Made by a program: the position numbers and the translations under genes. Under the pieces are notes generated by a model that was not told the origin of the DNA, did not search any database, and saw only the letters and a list, made by a program, of their open reading frames with translations. This document shows, one piece after another, positions 6,167 through 12,958 of a stretch of 13,578 bases of DNA (position 1 is its first letter; each line of letters begins with the position of its first letter). The stretch covers positions 1 to 13,578 of the forward strand of contig CARMXJ010000037.1 of assembly GCA_949025205.1 (NCBI GenBank), given 5' to 3'. The stretch is from an uncultured Bacilli bacterium. GTDB taxonomy: Bacteria; Bacillota_I; Bacilli_A; RF39; UBA660.

Positions 6167-6886
6167 ATGGGAAGATTTCCAAATATAGCAGCAAGTAAAG
6201 CCAAAACAGGAGCAGCGAAAGCCAAAGTATACTCTAGTTTTGCCAAAGAAATATACCAAACAGCAAAAAATGGTGGTACTGACCCAAACGGAAACTTAAA
6301 TTTAAGAAGACTAATTGAAAAAGCCAAAAAAGAACAAGTACCAAATGATGTTATCAATCGTGCCATTGAAAAAGCAAAAGGAGTAGGAGGGGAAGACTAC
6401 CAAACAATTCTTTACGAAGGATTTGGACCAGGTGCATCCACTTTAATTATCAAGACAATGACCGATAACGTAAATCGTACAGTGGCAGAAGTACGTGCTG
6501 CTTTTAATAAAGTACACAAAAGTCTAGGAGTAACAAATTCTGTATCTTATAATTACGACAACCTAACCCTTGTAAGTTTTAAATGCGACAAGGAAGAAGA
6601 AATATTTAATGCTTTACTTGAACAAGAAATAGACATTACAGACTTTGAAACAGAAGAGGGCATTTTAACCATTTCTGTAAATCCAAATCTACAACACAAA
6701 TTAAAAGATGCTTTAGAAAAATTAATTCCTTCTATTGACTATTTGGTCGATGAAACAGGCTATTATCCAAAAGATAAAGTAACATTATCGAATGAAGAAA
6801 TGGAAGATTTTCAAAAACTAATGCGCATCTTAGATGATGTAGAAGATGTAACCAATGTTTACCACAACGTAAATATAGAAGAATAA
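6167..6886 (+). CDS. YebC/PmpR-family protein, YeeN type
   Basis: A full-length (239-residue) member of the YebC/TACO1 family, proteins known as translation factors that help ribosomes through difficult (for example proline-rich) stretches; they were long annotated as transcriptional regulators. The opening MGRFPNI...KAKTGAAKAKVYSSF, with GTDPNGNLNLRRLIEKAKK (38-56) and the family's KAKGVGGEDY (69-78), matches the YeeN branch rather than the MAGHSKW branch. The GFGPGAS loop (85-91) and three-domain length are intact. It is transcribed alone from its own promoter and terminated before cdaA. Confidence 0.92.
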   Translation: MGRFPNIAASKAKTGAAKAKVYSSFAKEIYQTAKNGGTDPNGNLNLRRLIEKAKKEQVPNDVINRAIEKAKGVGGEDYQTILYEGFGPGASTLIIKTMTDNVNRTVAEVRAAFNKVHKSLGVTNSVSYNYDNLTLVSFKCDKEEEIFNALLEQEIDITDFETEEGILTISVNPNLQHKLKDALEKLIPSIDYLVDETGYYPKDKVTLSNEEMEDFQKLMRILDDVEDVTNVYHNVNIEE

Positions 6887-6908
6887 TAATGTAAAGATTA
6901 CAAAAGAT

Positions 6909-6946
6909 AGACACTTCATATGAAAAGAAAAAAAGTGTCTTTTTTA
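6909..6946 (+). terminator. Terminator after the YebC-family gene
   Basis: AGACACTT (6909-6916) pairs with AAGTGTCT (6933-6940), followed by TTTTT. The 16-base loop contains the small palindrome TTCATATGAA. Confidence 0.75.
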
Positions 6947-6964
6947 TAAATAAAGTAGGGATTT

Positions 6965-7026
6965 TAGAATCTCTTAGGCGATACCAAAATCCTTGCAGAG
7001 TCAATTATAGATATAGAATTTCTTAG
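6965..7026 (+). repeat. Pair of 13-bp direct repeats upstream of cdaA
   Basis: TAGAATCTCTTAG (6965-6977) and TAGAATTTCTTAG (7014-7026) differ at one base and start 49 bases apart. The second falls just upstream of the cdaA -10 element, about where the -35 would be. They could be operator half-sites, but chance cannot be excluded in A+T-rich DNA. Confidence 0.35.
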
Positions 7027-7033
7027 AAAACTT

Positions 7034-7042
7034 TGTTATAAT
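7034..7042 (+). promoter_or_regulatory. Extended -10 promoter of the cdaA-ybbR operon
   Basis: TGTTATAAT matches the extended -10 consensus and lies 30 bases before the cdaA start. No good -35 hexamer is seen at the expected place. Confidence 0.65.
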
Positions 7043-7071
7043 GAACGAGTAACATAAAAGGAGTTGATAAA

Positions 7072-7896
7072 ATGTCTTTACAAGCTCTATGGGCAATGCT
7101 AACAAAAATTATAGACATTTGTGTAGTGTGGCTACTATTTTACTATATTTTAAAGAATTTAAGAAACAACGTAAAAATGATTTTAATTGTAAAAGGAGTC
7201 ATTCTTATTTTAGCAATTGAAGTCATGAGTAAGATTTTTAATCTGTATACAGTAGGTATTTTATTGGAGTATATACTAGAATGGGGACCACTTGCTTTAA
7301 TCATTATTTTCCAACCAGAAATACGAAGTGTTTTAGAAAGTATTGGACGTACCCAACTTTTAGGAAGACATAAAACCTTGACGGGTGATGAACGTGAGAA
7401 AATGGTTTGTGAAATTATGGAAGCCGTAGAATATCTAAAGAAAAATAGAATTGGTGCTCTTATGGTAATTGAAAGAGATATTTCTTTGCAAGAATACATA
7501 GAACCTGCAACCAAAATCTATGCGGATGTCACAAACGAATTATTATGTAATTTATTTTTTCCTAACTCTCCTTTACACGATGGAGGAGTAATCATCCAAG
7601 GGAACCGGATTACTTGTGCAGGAAGTGTATTTAAAACCAGTATGGACCCAAATGTAAACAAAAAATTAGGAACAAGACATAGAGCTGCTTTAGGAATTGC
7701 AGAAGAAAGCGATGCTCTTGCTTTAGTAGTATCAGAAGAGACGGGGCGTATTAGCATTGCATGTGATGGAGATTTGAATTACAACTTATCCTTAGATGAA
7801 TTTAGATTACGCCTTATGGAAGAATTAAAACCTAAAGCTGAAGTCTTCTATGAAGCTGACCGCGAAGAAGAAAGCGAGGACGAAATAGATGACTAA
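7072..7896 (+). CDS. cdaA: Diadenylate cyclase CdaA (c-di-AMP synthase)
   Basis: This 274-residue membrane enzyme joins two ATP into cyclic di-AMP, which controls potassium and osmolyte balance and cell-wall homeostasis. Three N-terminal membrane segments (about 12-28, 35-55, 60-80) are followed by the DAC/DisA_N domain with the two signature motifs, PLHDGG (167-172) and GTRHRAALG (200-208). The first motif reads D-G-G where Bacillus-type CdaA usually has D-G-A. Length and order match the family. The C-terminus is strongly acidic (EADREEESEDEIDD). AAAAGGAG is eight bases before the start. Its last eight bases overlap the start of ybbR, giving the conserved cdaA-cdaR operon order; the usual third gene, glmM, is absent. 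Confidence 0.95.
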   Translation: MSLQALWAMLTKIIDICVVWLLFYYILKNLRNNVKMILIVKGVILILAIEVMSKIFNLYTVGILLEYILEWGPLALIIIFQPEIRSVLESIGRTQLLGRHKTLTGDEREKMVCEIMEAVEYLKKNRIGALMVIERDISLQEYIEPATKIYADVTNELLCNLFFPNSPLHDGGVIIQGNRITCAGSVFKTSMDPNVNKKLGTRHRAALGIAEESDALALVVSEETGRISIACDGDLNYNLSLDEFRLRLMEELKPKAEVFYEADREEESEDEIDD

Positions 7897-9268
7897 AAAG
7901 AACAAAAAGAAAAATCCGTTTATTAGTCTATTGAAAGGGATTTATAATAGCATAGATAAAATATTTATTACTCCTATAAGTCGAATTATTTTTAAAATTT
8001 CAGACCAATTAAGAAACAATTCCAATAAGATTGAAAGAATTTTAAATAGACCTCATATCCTTCTTTACTTATCTTTAATTTTTGCAGTAGGGATGTTTTT
8101 CTTGGTAGATAAAGAAGTGATCAACTTAGTCCAAAACGAAGCAGAAATTATTTCCAATCAACCTGTTAAAGTATTATATAACCAAGAAGCTTATGTGGTA
8201 GAAGGACTAGTAGAGAGTGTAGATATTATCTTAACAGGAAACAAAAGTGCTATTTATTTAGCCAAACAACTAGGAGATCATGAAGTAGTACTAGATTTAA
8301 CAGATTACAAACCAAGTAAAACGCCTTATCGCGTAAAATTAACCTATAACCAAACGGTAGATTCCATTAAATACAAATTAGACCCTACTTATTTAACGGT
8401 AACTATTAAAGAAAAAGTAAGCAAGCAATATGCGATTTCTTACGAACTATTAAACGAAAGCAAATTAAATGAAAAATTAAGTGTAGAAAATGTAGAACTA
8501 TCAAAAACAGAAGTCATTGTAAAAGGTTCTGAAGATGCATTAGAAAAAATCGCAACGGTAAAAGCCTTAGTAGATTTAAACAACGCAGAATACAAAGATG
8601 CTGGAACTTATGAAACCGATAATATTCCACTAGCAGCTTATGATGAAAAAGGAAATTTACTAAATAATGTAGAGATTGTTCCAAACACAGTGTCTGCAAC
8701 CATTACACTAGATACATATAAAGCAACAGTTCCAATTAAAGTTCTAACAACAGGAACCCTTGTAACAGGAAAATCTATTTCTTCTGTCACCATTAATGGT
8801 GGTAATAACTATTCTGTTGATATTTACGGAGAAAAAAGTGTTTTAGATAATATTACAGCAGTTCCAGTGACAATTGATATAAACGGACTTGGAAACAGTG
8901 GATCAAAATCCTATAACGTATCCATATCTAAACCAACAGGTGTCAGATATATAAGTGATTCCAGTGCTAAAATAACAGTTAACTTTGGAGATGAAAAACA
9001 AAAAACATTGAATATTACAGATATAGCAAACAAAAACTTGGACAGTAACTTAAAAGTAAATTTAGCAGATGCAAATGCGATAGCAGTGCAAGTAAAAGGA
9101 GTAGATACAGTAATTGATAGTATTACCGAAGAAAATATCTCTGCTTATGTCGATTTATCTGGTTATACAGTTGGGGAATATGAAGTAGACTTAAAAATTG
9201 AGGGGGATGACCCACGAGTAACTTATGTCGTAACGAATAAAGTAAAAATTATAATTAGTGAAAAATAA
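7889..9268 (+). CDS. ybbR: YbbR-domain protein, CdaR-like regulator of c-di-AMP synthesis
   Basis: A 459-residue membrane-anchored protein with roughly four repeated extracytoplasmic YbbR domains (about 85-170, 175-280, 285-370, 375-455), the usual partner that adjusts CdaA activity. Its position, overlapping cdaA by ATGACTAA, supports that role. The single membrane segment is at about 56-73. Unlike the standard CdaR, which starts almost directly with this segment, it carries a 55-residue N-terminal extension with a Lys-rich head and amphipathic-looking helices (about 10-50). A bidirectional terminator follows directly after the stop, so the operon has two genes. Confidence 0.9.
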   Translation: MTKKNKKKNPFISLLKGIYNSIDKIFITPISRIIFKISDQLRNNSNKIERILNRPHILLYLSLIFAVGMFFLVDKEVINLVQNEAEIISNQPVKVLYNQEAYVVEGLVESVDIILTGNKSAIYLAKQLGDHEVVLDLTDYKPSKTPYRVKLTYNQTVDSIKYKLDPTYLTVTIKEKVSKQYAISYELLNESKLNEKLSVENVELSKTEVIVKGSEDALEKIATVKALVDLNNAEYKDAGTYETDNIPLAAYDEKGNLLNNVEIVPNTVSATITLDTYKATVPIKVLTTGTLVTGKSISSVTINGGNNYSVDIYGEKSVLDNITAVPVTIDINGLGNSGSKSYNVSISKPTGVRYISDSSAKITVNFGDEKQKTLNITDIANKNLDSNLKVNLADANAIAVQVKGVDTVIDSITEENISAYVDLSGYTVGEYEVDLKIEGDDPRVTYVVTNKVKIIISEK

Positions 9269-9296
9269 AAAAGTGCTTTTTAATGGGCACTTTTTT
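9267..9296. terminator. Bidirectional terminator between ybbR and the DUF378 gene
   Basis: AAAAAAGTGC (9267-9276) pairs with GCACTTTTTT (9287-9296). It begins in the ybbR stop codon and reaches the last codon of the opposing gene, so both converging genes use it. Confidence 0.85.
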
Positions 9297-9501
9297 ACTT
9301 AACATCGTTAGAAATGTGGTTAAATAATAAACCGATATTAATTAAACCACAAATACCAACTAAACTATAAACTATTCTAGTAATAGCACTATTTTCTTGG
9401 AACAATGCGGATACTAAATTGAAATCAAAAAATCCAATTAATCCCCAGTTAATAGCACCAATAATGGTAAATACTAGACATACTTTATGTACAGTTTCCA
9501 T
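9295..9501 (-). CDS. DUF378 family small membrane protein
   Basis: A 68-residue protein with two membrane segments (about 6-27 and 41-60). The core GAINWGLIGFFDFNLV (15-30) is the hallmark of DUF378 (Bacillus YuzA-like), whose function is unknown. The ATG at 9501 is chosen because AAAGGTG (9511-9517) lies nine bases upstream; the GTG at 9513 overlaps that site and has none of its own. Confidence 0.85.
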   Translation of the reverse strand: METVHKVCLVFTIIGAINWGLIGFFDFNLVSALFQENSAITRIVYSLVGICGLINIGLLFNHISNDVK

Positions 9502-9606
9502 TTTATCACTCACCTTTATTCTTATTATGAACTAAAGATTATGATTTTATTCATGAATATTTTGGCGAATTTAAAATATAGTTAACTAGAAAAGGAAAGT
9601 GGTTAA

Positions 9607-10668
9607 GTGAAAAAAATAGGTATTTTAACATTAGTAGTACTCCTATTAACGTGTGGTTGTGGTAAAACAGATGTAACGAAAGTAAAAAGTGATTTCGAAT
9701 CAAAAGTAACAAAAGCAAAATCATACTCTTTAACAGGAACTATGGAAATAATGAACAACGAAGACACATTTGTATATACAGTAGAAGCATCCTTCTTAAA
9801 AGATGACTACTACAAAGTAAGACTCATTAATCAAACCAACAATCATGAACAAGTCATATTAAAAAACACGGATGGAGTATATGTAGTAACTCCAAGCTTA
9901 AACAAATCGTTTAAGTTCCAAAGCGAATGGCCCAATAATTCAAGCCAATCCTATCTATTAGCATCGCTATTAAGTGATGTCAAAAATGATGCAGAAAGTA
10001 CATTAGAAGAAACCGATAACAATTACGTTATAAAAGCAAACGTAAACTATCCTAATAACAATGAACTTGTCTATGAAAAAATATATTTTGACAAAGATAT
10101 GAATTTAGAAAAAGTAGAGGTATTTAATAATGATGATATAGTAAAAATAAAAGTAAATATAAAATCTCTAGACTTAAAAGCAGGGTTAGAAGAAGATGAC
10201 TTTGTATTAAATGATTTAATCGACCAAGATTGTTGCAATACAAATACTTGTGAAAATGATAAAGAAAACACTTGTGAAAATAACAAAACTCCTGACAAAA
10301 AAACAGGCTCTATAAATGATATTATATATCCGTTATTTATCCCAAGTGAAACGTATCTTACTAGTAAAGAAGTTTTAGATACGGAAGAAGGAGATAGAGT
10401 CATTCTAACCTACAGTGGAAATAAAAACTTTGTCTTAGTAGAAGAACAAGCAACATCAAGTACTGACTTTGAAATCATTCCTGTATATGGGGACCCACTT
10501 TTATTAAATGATAGTGTAGCTGCTCTTCAAGCCAATTCCATTTACTGGACAAGTAACAATATGGAATATTATTTAACAGGAAATGATTTATCAAATGAAG
10601 AATTGTTATCAATTGCTACATCACTTACGAATGCCGATGTTGTAACAAGCAGTCAAATTGAAAAATAA
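9607..10668 (+). CDS. Lipoprotein with LolA-like domain and Cys-rich linker
   Basis: A 353-residue lipoprotein. The signal peptide ends in LTCGCGK, with lipid attachment most likely at Cys18. The first domain (about 25-200) repeats strands such as YSLTGTMEIMN and DYYKVRL, like the LolA/LppX-type half-barrels of Firmicutes lipoproteins (YdcC-like). The second (about 235-353) resembles a DUF4367-like domain, with VILTYSGNKNFVLVEEQ and a late YYLTGNDLSNEELLSIATSL. Between them is an acidic linker (206-232) with four cysteines (209, 210, 215, 223) and a repeated T-C-E-N. Its partner and cargo are unknown. The start is GTG at 9607, with AAAGGAAAG about eight bases upstream. Confidence 0.7.
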   Translation: MKKIGILTLVVLLLTCGCGKTDVTKVKSDFESKVTKAKSYSLTGTMEIMNNEDTFVYTVEASFLKDDYYKVRLINQTNNHEQVILKNTDGVYVVTPSLNKSFKFQSEWPNNSSQSYLLASLLSDVKNDAESTLEETDNNYVIKANVNYPNNNELVYEKIYFDKDMNLEKVEVFNNDDIVKIKVNIKSLDLKAGLEEDDFVLNDLIDQDCCNTNTCENDKENTCENNKTPDKKTGSINDIIYPLFIPSETYLTSKEVLDTEEGDRVILTYSGNKNFVLVEEQATSSTDFEIIPVYGDPLLLNDSVAALQANSIYWTSNNMEYYLTGNDLSNEELLSIATSLTNADVVTSSQIEK

Positions 10669-10676
10669 TAAAAATG

Positions 10677-10713
10677 AATTGTTTGCTTAACAAAAAAGGC
10701 AAACAATTTTTTG
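10677..10713 (+). terminator. Terminator after the lipoprotein gene
   Basis: AATTGTTTGC (10677-10686) pairs with GCAAACAATT (10699-10708) around a 12-base loop, followed by a T run. Confidence 0.85.
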
Positions 10714-10747
10714 TGAAAATTATACAAGAAGATTTAGATTTATAAAT

Positions 10748-10778
10748 TTTACACTTTAAATCAAAAATATGCTATACT
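10748..10778 (+). promoter_or_regulatory. Promoter of the DUF308/HdeD-like gene
   Basis: TGCTATACT (10770-10778) is an extended -10. TTTACA at 10748-10753 is a five-of-six -35 but 19 bases away, so the TG extension probably carries recognition. Confidence 0.6.
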
Positions 10779-10800
10779 AATACCAATAAAAGGTGATAGA

Positions 10801-11364
10801 ATGAAAAAAATAGAAGAAGGTTTTAATAAACTAATTAGAATAGAAATCATTTTTTCTATAATTTACACATTACTTGGTATTTTTATATATATAAAAAGCG
10901 AGATGACCAACAGTATTGTAGGAATAATGATAGGGACGTTCTTTTTACTAACAGGAATAATAGAAATATTTACATCTATCGATAAAAATAAAATAACACT
11001 TTTTAAATACAATCTGTTTTTTGGAATTATAAGTATTCTTTTAGGAATTATGATGATGTTAAATCCTCTATCTATTATAAATATTTTAAACATTGGACTA
11101 GGAATATGGATTTTAATAGAAGGAATAAATAAAGTAGTATATTTCATATTTTTAAAAAAAGTGAGAGAAAGAAGCAATATACTTTTTTTAGTATCTTCTT
11201 TATTATTTATTTTCTTAGGAATCATTTTAATTGTCTATCCATTTAGAAGTATGGTTGTGACAAAAGCAGTAGGTACTTTCATAATTCTTTACAATATACT
11301 GAATTTAAATGATTTGGTTTTACTAAAAAGAAGAGGAAAAGAATTTTTAAAATTATTTAAGTAA
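10801..11364 (+). CDS. DUF308/HdeD-like membrane protein
   Basis: A 187-residue protein that is almost entirely membrane: six segments at about 12-31, 37-58, 69-87, 91-114, 127-147 and 152-169. The repeated pairs of segments with G-I-x-x-L-x-G turns (for example IISILLGIMMMLNP, 77-90, and FIFLGIILIVYPF, 136-148) are the pattern of the HdeD/DUF308 family. HdeD itself is linked to acid resistance in Escherichia coli; function here is unknown. A basic tail (KRRGKEFLKLFK) follows. AAAGGTGAT is three bases before the start codon. It has its own promoter and terminator. Confidence 0.75.
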   Translation: MKKIEEGFNKLIRIEIIFSIIYTLLGIFIYIKSEMTNSIVGIMIGTFFLLTGIIEIFTSIDKNKITLFKYNLFFGIISILLGIMMMLNPLSIINILNIGLGIWILIEGINKVVYFIFLKKVRERSNILFLVSSLLFIFLGIILIVYPFRSMVVTKAVGTFIILYNILNLNDLVLLKRRGKEFLKLFK

Positions 11365-11390
11365 AATGAGTTTGTTTCGACTCGTTTTTT
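11363..11390 (+). terminator. Terminator after the DUF308/HdeD-like gene
   Basis: AAAATGAGT (11363-11371) pairs with ACTCGTTTT (11380-11388), one G-U pair, ending in a T run. The stem starts in the stop codon. Confidence 0.75.
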
Positions 11391-11392
11391 AT

Positions 11393-11421
11393 TTGCTATT
11401 TTGTTATTTTTTCGATATACT
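11393..11421 (+). promoter_or_regulatory. Promoter of the enolase gene
   Basis: TTGCTA (11393-11398), 17 bases, TATACT (11416-11421). It lies directly after the preceding terminator and 28 bases before the start codon. Confidence 0.7.
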
Positions 11422-11448
11422 CTTTATAAGAATAAGAGGGTGCAAATA

Positions 11449-12696
11449 ATGGCGGCGAAGATTAAAGACATATGTGCTAGAGAAATTCTTGATTCCAGAG
11501 GAAATCCAACCATTGAAGTAGAAATGACTTTAGATAGTTTAGAAAAAGTAGTAGCATCTGTACCCAGTGGAGCATCAACGGGAAGTAGAGAAGCATTAGA
11601 ACTTAGAGATAGGGATGCCAATAGATTTCATGGAAAAGGAGTACTTGCAGCAGTCATTAATGTAAATGAAATCATTCGGCCAAAATTAATTGGCAAAGAA
11701 TTAAGCCAAACAGCCATTGATCGCTTTTTAATAGATTTAGATGGCACTCCAAATAAAAGTAGATTAGGAGCCAATGCAATCCTAGGGGTATCATTAGCTA
11801 CAGTAAAAGCATCTGCTCTAAGTGAGAAAAAAGAACTTTATGAATACCTATCCACAGGCAAAGTATCTTTACCCGTTCCTTTAGTAAATATTATAAATGG
11901 TGGAGCACATGCTACGAATAACTTAGATATCCAAGAATTTATGATTGTTCCAGTGATAAAAGGATTTAAAGAAAAGGTTCGCTGTGCATCGGAAATATTT
12001 CACACTCTAAAAAACATATTAAAAGAGCAAAACTTAAGTACTGCTGTAGGAGATGAAGGTGGATTTGCTCCAAATTTAGCTTATAACAGTTTAGCCCTTG
12101 ACTTAATTGTTAAAGCAATTAAAGAAAGCAATTATACTCCTGGAAGTGATGTTTTTATCGCATTAGATATTGCTGCAAGTGAACTATACAACAAACAAAC
12201 GAATACATACCATTTGGATAATAAAGAAGTAACTGTAGAAGAATTAACAAACTATTACTTGGCTTTAATAAAAAGATATCCTATTATTAGTATAGAAGAC
12301 CCTTATCATGAAGATGACTTTGAAAGTCTTGCCAAATTAACTAGTTTAGTAAAAGACAATGTAATGATTGTAGGGGATGATTACTTTGTTACCAATACAA
12401 AGTATTTAGAACAAGCAATAGAAAGTAAGAGTGGGAATGCTATTCTTTTAAAAGCAAACCAAATAGGAACCATCTCGGAAATGGTAAAAACCATTCTTTG
12501 TGCCAAAAAAAATAATTACAAAACCATTATTTCTCATCGAAGTGCTGAAACAATGGATACCTTTATTGCAGACTTTGCAGTAGGATTAAATTTACCGTTT
12601 ATAAAATGTGGGTCAATGTCTCGTGGAGAACGAATAGTAAAATATAATCGTTTGATGAAAATAGAAGAAGATTTAAAAAAGAGAAACAAAAGTTAG
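11449..12696 (+). CDS. eno: Enolase (phosphopyruvate hydratase), divergent form
   Basis: A 415-residue enolase, which converts 2-phosphoglycerate to phosphoenolpyruvate in glycolysis. The catalytic set is intact: substrate-loop SGAST (40-44), Glu203 in GDEGG, Lys335 in LLKANQIGT, metal ligands Asp240 (ALDIAASE), Glu283 (SIEDP) and Asp310 (GDDYFVTN), S-H-R-S (362-365) and Lys386. It is slightly short for the family (usually about 425-435) and departs from highly conserved stretches: SHRSAETMDT instead of SHRSGETEDT, GDDYF for GDDLF, and IKCGSMSRGER for IKTGAxxRSER. It could be the organism's only enolase or a second, diverged copy. The start at 11449 follows GAGGGTG; a 16-residue upstream extension overlaps the promoter and is rejected. 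No strong terminator follows, so transcription may run into the peptide gene. Confidence 0.93.
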   Translation: MAAKIKDICAREILDSRGNPTIEVEMTLDSLEKVVASVPSGASTGSREALELRDRDANRFHGKGVLAAVINVNEIIRPKLIGKELSQTAIDRFLIDLDGTPNKSRLGANAILGVSLATVKASALSEKKELYEYLSTGKVSLPVPLVNIINGGAHATNNLDIQEFMIVPVIKGFKEKVRCASEIFHTLKNILKEQNLSTAVGDEGGFAPNLAYNSLALDLIVKAIKESNYTPGSDVFIALDIAASELYNKQTNTYHLDNKEVTVEELTNYYLALIKRYPIISIEDPYHEDDFESLAKLTSLVKDNVMIVGDDYFVTNTKYLEQAIESKSGNAILLKANQIGTISEMVKTILCAKKNNYKTIISHRSAETMDTFIADFAVGLNLPFIKCGSMSRGERIVKYNRLMKIEEDLKKRNKS

Positions 12697-12776
12697 TAGT
12701 AAAGGACTATCTTTTTTTGTCGAAAAAAGGAAAGAGCAAATTCTCCTTGTATATATTATATAGAAAGGAGGAAAAC

Positions 12777-12890
12777 ATGTACCAATTAACAAACCAAGAA
12801 TTAATTTGTATATCCGGTGGATGCTTTATAATAGCAAGCAATTTCATAAAATGTTTAAAAACAATTCTAAAATGTTTTAGGATCATTTAA
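12777..12890 (+). CDS. Double-glycine leader peptide (bacteriocin- or pheromone-like), 37 aa
   Basis: The sequence MYQLTNQELICISGG is a near-ideal double-glycine leader: counting back from the cut, G-1, G-2, I-4, L-7, E-8 and L-12 all fit the consensus for peptides cleaved and exported by ABC transporters with a C39 peptidase domain (family knowledge). The predicted core is 22 residues, CFIIASNFIKCLKTILKCFRII, with three Cys (16, 26, 33), net charge about +4 and an amphipathic helix pattern. The ribosome binding site, AAAGGAGG at 12764-12771 and five bases from ATG, is the strongest in the window, which supports a real, well-translated gene despite its size. No -35/-10 pair of its own is convincing (TATATT and TATTAT occur at 12752-12759), so it may be co-transcribed with enolase. 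It could be a class II bacteriocin, a signalling peptide or a modified peptide; no exporter or modifying enzyme is in the window. Confidence 0.75.
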   Translation: MYQLTNQELICISGGCFIIASNFIKCLKTILKCFRII

Positions 12891-12908
12891 AAAGCATAAG
12901 CTTTACAA

Positions 12909-12938
12909 TTGTCTTTCTTTCCTTAATTATGCTATAAT
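12909..12938 (+). promoter_or_regulatory. Promoter of the thioredoxin-like gene
   Basis: TTGTCT (12909-12914), 18 bases, then TATAAT (12933-12938) preceded by TGC to give an extended -10. It separates this gene from the peptide gene transcriptionally. Confidence 0.75.
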
Positions 12939-12958
12939 TATTTACAGGTGATTTTGAA

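Noticed and set aside
6951..7071. A ydaO/yuaA-type c-di-AMP riboswitch before cdaA
   Set aside because: The 120-base interval is too short and lacks the multi-helix conserved core; most of it also lies upstream of the likely transcript start.
10071..10403. A 110-residue minus-strand open frame inside the lipoprotein gene
   Set aside because: It has no ribosome binding site or recognisable domain and lies wholly within a well-supported gene on the other strand.
12711..12747. A terminator between enolase and the peptide gene
   Set aside because: The available pairings (CTTTTTT with AAAAAAG, or GGAAAGAG with CTCC) are weak or bulged and have no T run after the stem.
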